The position numbers and the translations under genes are program-made. Of a DNA stretch of 64,000 nt, positions 12,301 to 21,938 are shown in pieces. Positions within the stretch are counted from its first letter, which is position 1, and each line of letters begins with the position of its first letter. The stretch lies in NCBI RefSeq assembly GCF_048544455.1, contig NC_133526.1, positions 10,432,001-10,496,000 of the forward strand. Reading direction: 5' to 3'. Source of the DNA: Silene latifolia. Lineage: Eukaryota > Streptophyta > Magnoliopsida > Caryophyllales > Caryophyllaceae. The notes beneath the pieces were generated by a model. The model did no database searches. It worked only from the letters and a program-made list of their open reading frames with translations, and had not been told where the DNA came from.

Positions 12301-14959
12301 TTGGAAGGGTGAAAGTGGGTCAAGGTTAATAAGGTGAGATTAAGAGTAAAATCGGTCGCGACCTAATTAGCGCGACCACTGCTTGGGGATAGTCGGTCTA
12401 AAAAAAATTGTGTTAGCTTAGGTGGCATTGTATCTAGACCGTTGGATGTGGCATTTATTCATAGATAATGCAATGGTCAATCAATAAAGAGGGCAATTTT
12501 GCTGACCATTCTAGATTCCTTGTTTACCCTAATCACATTGGTACTTAGCATTTGATTCCCGTACGTCAAATAAATAGTAATAAAGTGTCCTAAACTTGAG
12601 TGACGTACTTCAATTTTCCTGTTTAGATTTGTGGGCATGGTACACACACATATCACCTTTCTAGTGTGTCAATTGATGTCATATTGTCATGCTCTTCTTA
12701 TTAAAGTATAATAATTAATGAAATATGAGAATTTTATTAGTAAAGTTGCCTTCAATATGACATCGTCTCCATAATTCAAAAATAATTGACATATATATTA
12801 TACTCCGCGGTTGCATTGAAGTCGGCATGACGTGATATATCACGTATGAGTACTTGAATTTTGAAATCGAGTCTTTTGTTAGTACGTAGTATTTTAATTA
12901 CATGTTTTATTGAATGAAATATCACGTTCAGACGGGTACTACATGCAGAGAACTCGTCTCATTTCTTCTTGTCACTCGAATTTGTGAATAATTAGTGTAA
13001 CTATAACCAATAATATCTCGCAGAATACACTAGTTACAGTAGAGTGTGTTAAACATTAAACATTAAACACTCGGACATGTGCATGATATCTGACCACTTG
13101 ATCTTAATTTAGAAATAAATATTCCAGCCTGATACTTGGACATGCACTCGTGTCAGATACGAGTACTTCTGACTAAGTGTTACTTACATAGGCTTCCATA
13201 ATCTTAAATTTTGTTGAGATAAGTGTCTTTGGCCATTGTTTCTTATTGGCAATTTAATAGATAATCTTTCTTTCAAATGTAGGATCCCATGAAATACAGG
13301 CAACTGTTGATCACATTGAAGTATGTGATAACCATGAAGACTGCACATTTCGTCGTGAGCAGATCAAATTGACAAAAGGTTTCGTAGCCAAGGAGCCAGT
13401 GAAAGGGCACATGGCGAGTTCTTCTAAACGAAAATTGAACATGAATTCTTTCCTTATATTCCCGAGTTTATCTTAGACAATTCTGCTCTACGTATTGCTA
13501 ACAAATTTGCATTAATACGCAGGTTAATGTCGTGAAAGGACTCAAGATGTTTGAAAATGTATTTACTGTCTCCGAGATCTCCAAGCTACATGATTTCGCA
13601 GAAGAACTACGATTAGCTGGTCAAAATGGAGAACTCTTAGGTCTGATATCTTTGACTTGTTTACTCGTAGTTTCGAGCCTACTTCTGTATGCTAGCATAC
13701 AGAAACAAACATTCTGAATATTGACTGAAAATATTTTTATCCTTTTGGGTGAATGCAGGTGAAACCTACATTTTGTTTAACAAACAGGTTAAAACAAACA
13801 AAAGGGAGCAGATTCAGCTTGGTGTTCCAATATTCGGACATATAAAAGACGATGCAACCAATGAACAACAGAAGGGTAAGCGGAGCCAGAATGATTTTGT
13901 TTTATTTAGAGTTTCTTCACTGAGCAGTTCAATTTATCATACTGTAACATATATGTGCAGCGAACAACGAGGAAATTCCGGAACTCCTTCTAAGCGTGAT
14001 TGATCACCTTGTCCAGTGGCAAGTATTACCGGAAAACAGAAAACCAAATGGTTGCATAATCAACTATTTTGACGAGGTATGTTTCTGTCCTTCGAAGAAA
14101 TACTTCCTGCCATTCTTGAATCCTTTTTCAAGAGTCTGATTTGTGATGGAACACTCGATTTGTAGGGAGAATATTCACAGCCTTTTCTTAAGCCGCCCCA
14201 TCTGGACCAACCACTCTGTACTTTAGTTCTCTCGGAATCTGCAATGGCTTTTGGACGTACGTTGGTAAATGACGGTGAAGGGAACTTTAAAGGGCAACTC
14301 ATGCTCTCTTTGAAACAAGGGTACGTTCTTAACACTTGCATCCGTTTCATACCTAAAACCGGTAGTTTGAGTCCAGAATAGTTTGCACCAGTTGCTGGTT
14401 TTTCGTGTAGTTTTCATGTTAAAGCAATTTCGTATAATTGAGAAGTTCGATTCAGCTGGATCATATTAAAGAGCGTTGTCTCGATTACAGGACTGTTCTC
14501 GTCATGAGGAACAACAGTGCTGACATGGCAAGACAAGTGATGTGTACATCTCCAACAAGAAGGGTCAGTATCACATTTACCAGGGTTCGACAAGATCATC
14601 TCCGCCTGCAGCATTCACAACCCTTTGTTCCTCTAAATCAACCCATGACTATGTGGCAACCGAGCATGCCCGAACCACAAACCCTATCAAATGGAGCCCC
14701 CGTTGAGATGATCCCAAAGTGGGGAATGACTCGAGCGCCCATGGTAATGCTAGCTCCAGTTCGTCCTGTTGTTGTGAATCCAACAAGGATGGCCCCCGGA
14801 GGAACAGGAGTGTTCCTGCCTTGGACAGTGAGCCAAAGAAAACCTGCGAAACATCTCCCACCTCGAGCACAGAAAGGCAGGTTCCGTGCATTAGCTCTCA
14901 ATGAAGGGCACGTCTCTGATACCGCATCTGATCCTGGTGTCGAGGGAAGGGTAATGTGA
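6308..14959 (+). CDS. ALKBH10B: ALKBH10-type Fe(II)/2-oxoglutarate RNA demethylase, seven exons, 545 aa
   Basis: Exons: 6308-6839, 13283-13413, 13523-13640, 13759-13875, 13961-14076, 14166-14320, 14491-14959; the phases join without a stop. The protein matches plant ALKBH10 proteins, which remove m6A from mRNA (in Arabidopsis ALKBH10B this promotes flowering). Residues 1-140 hold two poly-Ala tracts and the conserved region FAAANAIIDALCHHL...RRRLNWIPVLQMQKYF. The dioxygenase domain spans about 215-425: VVKGLKMFENVF, QLGVPIFGHI, GCIINYFDEG, the HxD iron pair H350/D352 (PPHLDQP), and the 2-oxoglutarate region RRVSITF with R414. The Pro-rich C-terminal tail is typical. Oddities: Q405 (MARQVMC) stands where family members have the third iron histidine, and intron 2 begins GC. 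Length is close to the 569 aa I recall for the Arabidopsis protein. The B-paralog symbol is inferred from overall similarity. Confidence 0.9.
9094..9262. mobile_element. palindromic MITE-like repeat in intron 1
   Basis: Arms at 9111-9150 and 9207-9246 are near-perfect inverted copies (ACGTTAATAAGCTTAATAT in the left arm) separated by a loop of about 56 bases; weaker pairing extends outward. It would fold into a hairpin in the pre-mRNA. The superfamily is not assigned. Confidence 0.6.
9410..9616. mobile_element. Stowaway MITE in intron 1
   Basis: The ends CTCCCTCTTATTCATTCATT and AATGAATGAATAGGAGGGAG are inverted repeats flanked by TA on both sides (9408-9409 and 9617-9618). The internal sequence is largely palindromic, as is common for this group. 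Confidence 0.9.
10187..10315. repeat. 64-bp tandem duplication in intron 1
   Basis: The unit AAGATTTTGAAACTTTATCA... starts at 10191 and again at 10255. The copies are nearly identical, differing mainly by one T in a T run, so the duplication is recent. Confidence 0.85.
11668..12393. mobile_element. long-inverted-repeat element, apparently two head-to-tail MITEs
   Basis: The outer arms (11668-11795 and about 12265-12393) are inverted copies of some 125 bp starting ACCATCCCCAAGC and rich in GGTCGCGACC. At 12021-12040 an internal junction reads GGGGATGGTCTAAACCATTC, which looks like the right end of one element meeting the left end of a relative. GGTCAC/GTGACC motifs fill the interior. No clear target duplication was found, so the superfamily is open (Mutator-like is possible). 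Confidence 0.65.
13414..13522 (+). other. GC-AG intron 2 of the ALKBH10-like gene
   Basis: Exon 2 must end at ...GGGCACATG (G-H-M) to join GTTAATGTCGTG (V-N-V-V) in frame, matching the family's conserved KGHxVNVVKG. The base after ATG starts GCGAGT rather than GT. No GT nearby preserves the frame and the conserved residues, so this is read as a GC-AG intron of 109 bp. Confidence 0.7.
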
Positions 14960-16051
14960 AGTACTCCATATTGAAGCTTGCTTCGCTTCAAATGTGAACA
15001 TTAGTTATTTTTCTTTCTTTAATTGTTGTGATTTGTCCTACTGGAAAGAGTAGAATTAGGTGCTAGTGCTGGTAATTTATACCCTTTTGTTCAAGAGTCA
15101 TGCTAGGTTTGGTGGTAGTTTTACAGCTATTGAATTTGAGTTTGAGTTTGGGTGAGCCTAGGCCTGTATCAAAGGCGGGATTTTGTATCTACGTCCATTT
15201 GTGAGCTTATCTAAGTTTTGCGCCTTCTTAAGAGCAAATTTGTATCATCAATCTTCTATTCCATACCCAAAATGTCTATTCTTCCATTCCATTTCGTTCT
15301 TTTAACCAAGTTTACATCTACGAGTATAAGAAGAAGCCTATTGCATATCGTAATATGTTTGGCTGGACAAGACGACAAAGTCAGCTAGGAATTTCCGAAT
15401 CTATGACCCTGTTCTTTCTGGCTGAATTCCAGCTCATTCCAGTTCAGTTTTGCTTCATTCAGTTCAGTTAAGCTTCTTTCAGCCGGGAAAAACATAGCCT
15501 AACTCTAGATTTCTGGTTAAACTAGGTCAACCCCTCGAGATTTCTAGATAATACCGATGAACCTCCGGATATAGAATCTATACTAGTGAAATTCTGAAAC
15601 TTGTCTGTCTGTACCATAATACAAGGGTAATGGCTTGAAAGTGTAGGCTGGTCCCCATGAAATTTATTTATTAGTACACAGATGACAGAACACAGTACTG
15701 TAAAAGATGAAGACAAGTTGTGGTGCTGAATGCTGAAGTATGCGCACTTGGACTGTATGTAATCTGCTGTGTATTGCAGCACCCAATTTAGTAGGTTATA
15801 TAGTAGATGTTGCGGCTGAGACCCACAACAAAAGCAAAGTTGCTATATGTAGTCAATGATTTACTCATTTGATGAGGTTAAAGAGTAAAAGGTACTGTCA
15901 AGTTCCATGTGCCATCATGGAGACAGGCTCAATTGTTGGTTTTACTTTGTATGGGAGTGCCACTATGTTCAGGCATTCGGGCTAGTCTTGTTTCAAGACA
16001 TATCTCGAGGCAGGCGATAAACAACGGGGTAAAGAAGTCGTGTGCCACTTC
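14960..16051 (+). other. 3' UTR and downstream spacer of the ALKBH10-like gene
   Basis: After the TGA at 14957-14959 no further coding is seen. The first few hundred bases are T-rich (TTTTCTTTCTTTAATTGTTG), as expected for a plant 3' UTR, but a polyadenylation site cannot be placed. The remainder shows no recognisable feature. Confidence 0.5.
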
Positions 16052-16210
16052 CAGTGGCGGAGCCAGGATTTTAAGTCAGCGGGGGCGAAAGGGTAATATT
16101 ATAAGAGGGGCTCGAAAAAATTTGAAAATTTGAACTAAAAATTTCGAAATTTTCAAACGTCAGCGGGGGCGGCCGCCCCTGCTAGCCCCCTCCCCCTCGC
16201 TCCACCACTG
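16052..16210. mobile_element. short hAT-type MITE
   Basis: The ends CAGTGGCGGAGC and GCTCCACCACTG are imperfect inverted repeats. They are flanked by GCCACTTC and GCCACTCC, an 8-bp duplication with one mismatch, as expected for hAT elements. The interior holds GGGGGCG and CGCCCC blocks and no coding. Confidence 0.75.
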
Positions 16211-16916
16211 GCCACTCCGCATTAAAAAAAATTGTGATCAGCTTAATGAGTCAAGTGTTGTTTTTCGACCTTCAATGTTAGCGACTTTTAGCACAATTAT
16301 TGGTAAATATCGGTACTCGTATCTTTGTTTACTACTTTACTTCTTTTAGTTTCGAGTTTCGCATTTTTGCCTGTTGGCGGCCGTGAGACAAGTTGCTAAT
16401 GGGGTGGTAGGATTTGAGCGTCTGGCGCATGTACCCACTAACCCACATATAGGACAATGAGGTCTTAAGACTCTACAGCTTTCCGAGTTAGATTTGGCTG
16501 ACTTGAAGATTTAACATCATTTAGACCTCATTTTAAGAAGAAACATAACAACTACATTAAAATTGATCTTACACTCTATCGATTCATTTTAGATACGCCA
16601 CGGGTAGGATTGGCTGCCATAATGGGCGGTCGAGGGTGTAGTGGACGATGGGTACAATGCTTTGCCAGTCTTAATGCAAGTATGTCAGTTTTGTGATCAA
16701 ACTTTTATCAAATTTGTGAGTGGTTAATCCAACTTACAAACATAACAAAAAAAAAATAAGGAAGTGACAATATGGCCGATGCCCATATCTTAAAGGTATA
16801 GTTACGGTAATCGGCCTTTTTTCACGCACATCACACATGGTCTCCACGATTAGTGACTTGGTCCCTCTTATTTGACACTTCCATGGGTTTAAAGAGCAAA
16901 TAAACAAGCATGGTTT
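16211..16916. other. intergenic spacer, no feature seen
   Basis: Mixed-composition sequence between two hAT-type MITEs. No conserved reading frame, RNA gene or clear repeat was recognised. Confidence 0.5.
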
Positions 16917-17483
16917 TAGGGCTGAGCAAAACCGTATACCCGATACGGTTTTGAAAACCGTATCGGGTATACGGTTTTTAAATTCGCAATTTTGTCGATA
17001 CGGATCCGACCCGGTTTAACCGTATACCCGGTTTTCGTATACCCGGTTTTTCCGTATATCCGGTTTTCGTATACCCGGATACGGATTTCACTTGTTTGTT
17101 GTTCAATTTATTGCATACGCGATAAAACCGGTACACCCTAACTTAAATTTAATAATAAGTTACATATTAAAATAATCAAAATTTCAATATTCATTATACA
17201 AATGCATTAGAAAAAAAAGAAAGTGGACAAGTTAAAGTGATTTTGGTTAAATTATTTAGTTTTTGTAAGATATTTTTGGTTTTTTGTTTTATTTTCAAAA
17301 ACCGTATCAGAAACCGTATACCCGGTTTTGTTTTTGCCCGACCCGGATACGATACGGTTTTCAAAAAACCGTATCGTGTATACGGAAATCCGTATCGTAT
17401 ATACGGAAATTCGTTTAATTGAAACCGTATACCGTATCGTATCCGTATATTAAAACCGTTTCGTATATTTTTGCTCACCCCTA
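16917..17483. mobile_element. hAT-type MITE filled with CCGTATAC/ATACGG repeats
   Basis: The ends TAGGGCTGAGCAAAA and TTTGCTCACCCCTA are inverted repeats, flanked by a perfect 8-bp duplication CATGGTTT (16909-16916 and 17484-17491). The 567 bp carry dozens of copies of CCGTAT, ATACGG and TATACCCGG in both orientations near both ends, separated by an AT-rich centre. There is no transposase coding. Confidence 0.9.
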
Positions 17484-18421
17484 CATGGTTTGTGAATCAT
17501 GGGTACGTCTACATGATATCATATCGCTTCCGATGTCGTACGTTTTGAGCATTTTTAATGGTGAGCCATATTTTATTGTAAATTGATTTGTCACCTAGCT
17601 ATTTCTAGTAACTTTGTTTTTAAGCTACACACTTTTACCCTTTTTTTGGTTGTAAATCGGGATGTCTACCGTCGACAATATTGTATAATCCTCTCGTTGC
17701 GGGTGCTCTCACAAAGAGGTGAACGGCTTGACAAAGAGTTTCCTTCGCTACATACTTCTTGTATTTGAATAGCTCTGCTTCACATAATCAAGCAATAATA
17801 AACAAGCTACTTGAAATCTACTAATGAAGCATGTAGCTTAGTAATAAGCTAGGATGATTACGGATTTACCCTAAACGTACAAGTGGCACCCTGAACGGTA
17901 TGTAATTGATCATTTCACATTACGTGGCCATTCTAGAATTTGAACATAGAGGCGAAAAATCAACATTAGTGAAACATTAAGTTACTAGTTTTATGCCCGT
18001 GCAATAATTGCACGGGTCTATTTGAAAGTTTGATACAATTAAAAGTAGTGTAATAATGAGTTTGGATTCAATTTATCATGATATATTGATATAAATCTTT
18101 CCTTTTTTTATCATCTTATTATGTGTCCATTGGGCACATTTTAGAAAAACCTAATAAATATTCATCTAAGTGTGTACACAATAATAAAATTGATGACATA
18201 TAGTATTGTATATTTTGAAATATAACTTATACTCCGTAAGTTCAATACATAGTTTGAAATTTACAATCGCTCAAAAAGGCTAGTGGCAACTCGCAGATAC
18301 ATTTGTTATAGATAAAATAAATTAATTTACTATGTTAAGCTCGATAAATCAATAATAAATAATTTGCATAATAAAATCCTCATAGTATACTCCATCCACT
18401 TCGATTTTGATTAATAGTTTA

Positions 18422-18757
18422 CTAGTTTAGATCCCGCGCAATAAATGCGCGGTATTTATAGAGTTTTTATTTTTAGAAAAAAAAAATTTAAACTATAAAA
18501 TTAATGAAAAAAATTGAGTAAGTTATACATTTTTATAGAAAATTAATAAAATTGTTTATAATATTTTTATTAGTCTATCTTTTAGTTACGATTTAGCATA
18601 CAAAGAAGGAATTTTTTATCACAAAAATCTTAGATAAAAATTTTAAATAAGGGATTGTATCAAAATAGGAAAGTAAATAAGAAATTTTATCAAAATAGGA
18701 AATGTATTTTAGGCGGGAAAAATTAAAGTTTTTCCTATTCTTTAAGTATATAGGGGA
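18422..18757 (-). mobile_element. 336-bp Helitron nested in the larger Helitron
   Basis: On the minus strand: 5' TCCCCTATATACTTAAAG, 3' hairpin CCGCGC...GCGCGGG followed by ATCTAAACTAG. It sits between A (18421) and T (18758). Both ends closely match the plus-strand Helitron at 3738-4360, so the two are one family. Confidence 0.78.
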
Positions 18758-18970
18758 TGTTTCATTAATTGAATTTCCCTGGCAAGAAAGTAAACGTAAA
18801 TGATTGATTGTAACAGTAATAAGAAATTGTGTAAATCAAACTTGTCCAATAAAAGAATAAAATACGTATATTTTAATAAATACTCTATATATTTTTATTA
18901 CAAAAATCAATGTGCTATTGAACCGGTAAATTAGCTACAAAACCAAATTGAATAGGATTATCAGCTACAA

Positions 18971-19188
18971 AGCGTCTTGCTTGTGACGGGTACATTTCGT
19001 CACAAGCTGAAGACGGGGTAAAATGTGATCCATTTAAGACGAAAATGTAACCATCTTACCTAAAAAGTTAACAGAACAATTTTCTAAGCTATAATAATTT
19101 GTCATTAAAATGGTCACATTTTGTCGTTAAAATGGCGACATTTGACCCGTCTTCAGCTGGTGACGAAAAGTGCCCGTCTTCAATGACT
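18971..19188. mobile_element. MITE-like element with double inverted GTCAC/GACGGG arms
   Basis: The arms 18971-19030 and about 19135-19188 are inverted copies built on AAGCTGAAGACGGG and GACGGGTACATTTCGTCAC. The target duplication is unclear and the class is not assigned. Confidence 0.55.
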
Positions 19189-19228
19189 AACATTTGATGG
19201 GCGAAGGTGTGAATCTCAAAGCCCATTA

Positions 19229-19569
19229 GAGCAAGTCCGATGGTGTAGATTATGAACTTGCCTGCAATTTCTTAAAATTACAAACTAGTTGCTACACCAT
19301 TGGAGAAGACCTTCCAGGGTGGCTTGCTTCAAGCAACTAGCTTCATTGAGCTAATTGCTTAAATTGGCTACTATACAAAACAACCAATAGGAAAATTAGG
19401 TTTGATATATTTTTAATTTTTCATTTATTAGAATTTATAATTCATGTCAAGCTAAATACAAAAGGTAGCTAAACCATTGGAATAATTTAGTTGCTTAAAA
19501 TGATTGTAACTTAGGATATGATGGAGATTTGTCAAGCTAGAAGGTATCCGCTTACCATTAGACTTGCTC
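19229..19569. mobile_element. Tourist-like MITE
   Basis: The ends GAGCAAGTCCGATGGTGTAG and CCATTAGACTTGCTC are inverted repeats flanked by TTA on both sides, the expected PIF/Harbinger duplication. It lies inside the Helitron at 17985-20517 and is 341 bp, without coding. Confidence 0.75.
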
Positions 19570-20693
19570 TTATACACACCAAAAATAGTCAAAACCCTAC
19601 TCCCACTCTATTTGTCGCTTTCTCTCTTTAATCGGCCTCCATCAAGAATTTCATCTCCTCCATCATAATTCATAATTCATAAATATCTTTTAAAGTTCAA
19701 ATAACTTTTTGATTTGATTAAATCTAATCATCTTATTCACACATTCACATCTACATCTATGTTGATGAACTTAACCAGATCTACCTACTATAATCCTTGT
19801 CGACAACGTGGTTGGTGCACTGTACCGTTCCTCAAATTAGCCAAGAGTAAGAGGATAGATGATTTTTTTTACTTTCAGTATATTATTTGATTAATAAAAT
19901 AATTTTTTTTCAAAAAAAGGTTTGATTTTGTGTTTATATTTTAAAGCAAGTATTGCATGTTGTTTTATGAGTACTCGTTGTTATATCTTTATTTTATTAA
20001 AAAAAAAAAAATCAATGGTGATTGTTTATACTTTATTTTGGGTGTAAATATAGCGATGATTAGAGAAATTTTTCGTTCTGAAATTAGCTATCTTCTTACT
20101 CTTGGCATGAGAGACTCCTTATACAGCCATAGAATTTGAGCTTTTTTACCCCCAATTAATTTGTTTTTTTTTTGTTTAATTTGTGTTAAATTACTTTATT
20201 TCTGTATTATTTAATGTAATTAATGATTTTTATTATTTGACTTTTCTGGGCATTCAATGATTATAATTAAATTTATCAAAGTTCTAAATGCTGCAATTTT
20301 TTGTGGTATGATATATTCTTAGTTTAACTATATAGTATTATTTATTAATGATATGAAACCATAATATAATAATACGTTGGAGAGATTAACAATGAAATGC
20401 AATTAATAATTGGGTAAATGGAACGTGGGTTCCCAATTGAATAAAAGATTTTTCCCTTCCTGAAAATAAGGAGCCAATCACAATCCTCTAATTGTTTTAG
20501 CTTTTATAGATAGAGGATTAGCGAATTTAAAGTACTGACGACGAGGTTAAAATTAAACAAACCTTCTTAAGTAAAGTGTTATTTCTCATACGCTCTTTAA
20601 TGATGATTTTTATATTTCTCATATGCTCTTTAATAAGGCTCTTTAATAAGGCAATCCTATTTCTTAAGCATAAGAACGATCCAAATTAGTACT

Positions 20694-21290
20694 TGTTCCG
20701 GGTGTAATTCCGAAACAGTTATTTGTTACCACTCGTGGCTTGTAGAATGACGTCTTTGGTTGAATCCTTCTTTCGGCCTCTCCTGAAACAATGAACGAAC
20801 TGAGGGCTCGGCTTTGGCCGAGCGTACTCACTCCGACGCTCAAGTCAGTGAACTTAAAGAGATAAGTTGTGTGTTACTTGGCGAAGTGTATATTGTAGAG
20901 AGATAAGGAAGATATTACCAGATTATGAGGTATTTAGGTTATATTTTTGGATCCTTTCCTCAATGAGAGTTGAGGAGTATTTATAGACTTTCACCTTTTG
21001 TCACGTAGTGGCCAAGTGGCCAAGTGGCTAGCAGGTGGAAAGACTGATGTACCCTCGGCCGAGGGACCCATGGCAGGCCGGCGGGCCCTGTTGACTCCAT
21101 GCCGAGGGGTCTTGGATATGAGTACGCGGATATGTCCCCCTACCGGCTAGTTGTCTAGCCGAGGCACAAGAGACAGCCGACAAGGCTGCGTCGGTTAGGG
21201 TCATTTGTCTAAGTCGTTGACTTGCTGTGGATATCTTTGACCTTGCTCAATATGTTGACTCGGTCAGCGGGTGCAGAATATGCCCCATCA
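20694..21290 (-). repeat. 3' LTR of Tat element B (597 bp)
   Basis: TGTTCCGGG...TGCCCCATCA, nearly identical to the right LTR; the visible differences are scattered substitutions and a few short indels near 21140-21220. On its inner side lies ATTTGCCCCC, giving a short polypurine tract GGGGGCAAAT on the sense strand. Confidence 0.92.
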
Positions 21291-21750
21291 ATTTGCCCCC
21301 AGCGTAGTCTATGCCGTGGTATGGACCTTCGATGAGTGTTGAGCGTATTCTGCGCCCAAAATTTTTCTGTCCCGGCTTCTTCTACCTCGGCTTGGTTCTG
21401 CTTAGGCCGTACCGTATCATATCCCCCTCCACATGGATGTGTAATGGACATCAGATGTGGAAAAGAAAGTGGCGCTGGCTGAGACCGAGGTTGTGAGTGC
21501 CGTGTGCTTTTGATTGCCCCACCGGTCTTTGTCAAGCTTGGTTGAATCGGCGCCGTTTGGCAAGTAGATACCAAGGAGCGTTCTGAAGAAGATACGTCGA
21601 TTGGCATTCTGTCAAGGAGCGTGTTGAAGAAGTTTTGTCACTGTTTGTCGATTGACATTCCATGGCTGCATGCTTGACATGTGTCTCGTTGTTGATTGGT
21701 TGACGTTTCATGGGCTTTGCCCTGATTGGTCTGTCTTCGTGGGCTTTGCT

Positions 21751-21760
21751 CTATAAATAG
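21751..21760 (+). promoter_or_regulatory. TATA box of the antisense unit in element B
   Basis: CTATAAATAG lies 179 bp before the antisense start codon, with a CCAAT-type GATTGG about 25 bp upstream. The same block (GGGCTTTGCTCTATAAATAG) occurs at the same place in element C (31071-31080). It points away from the LTR, opposite to gag-pol. Confidence 0.7.
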
Positions 21761-21938
21761 AGCAGTATGCCCCTTAATTTTCGCACAAAGTTCAACTTCT
21801 CAAAAAAATTTCTTTCTTAGATTTTCAAGGGTTTCTTTCTCTTCTAATCTTCAGAATCGTTACTTCGGCGTAGCACTTTTTCTTCAAGGTAAACAAACAA
21901 ATTTTCCAACTTTTAATTGTTAAGTTTTTGTTGTGATC

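Larger units (their letters stand above)
6840..13282 (+). other. first intron of the ALKBH10-like gene (6443 bp)
   Basis: Donor GTAAGT at 6840, acceptor TTTCAAATGTAG ending at 13282, phase 1. It holds a palindromic MITE (9094-9262), a Stowaway (9410-9616), a 64-bp tandem duplication (10187-10315) and a long-inverted-repeat element pair (11668-12393). Elsewhere (6900-9090, 9620-11660, 12400-13280) it is AT-rich with no recognisable coding. The other five introns are 83-170 bp. Confidence 0.85.
17985..20517 (-). mobile_element. non-autonomous Helitron, 2533 bp, with its empty site preserved
   Basis: On the minus strand it starts TCCTCTATCTATAAAAGC and ends with the hairpin CCCGTGC...GCACGGG (17996-18016), a short spacer and CTAG. 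It lies between A and T (GTTA | ... | TTAG). The second copy of the tandem duplication has the uninterrupted site GTTATTAGCG at 28150-28159, which defines both ends exactly and shows that no target duplication was made. The interior has MITEs (18971-19188, 19229-19569) and a nested Helitron (18422-18757); no Rep/helicase gene was recognised. Confidence 0.88.
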
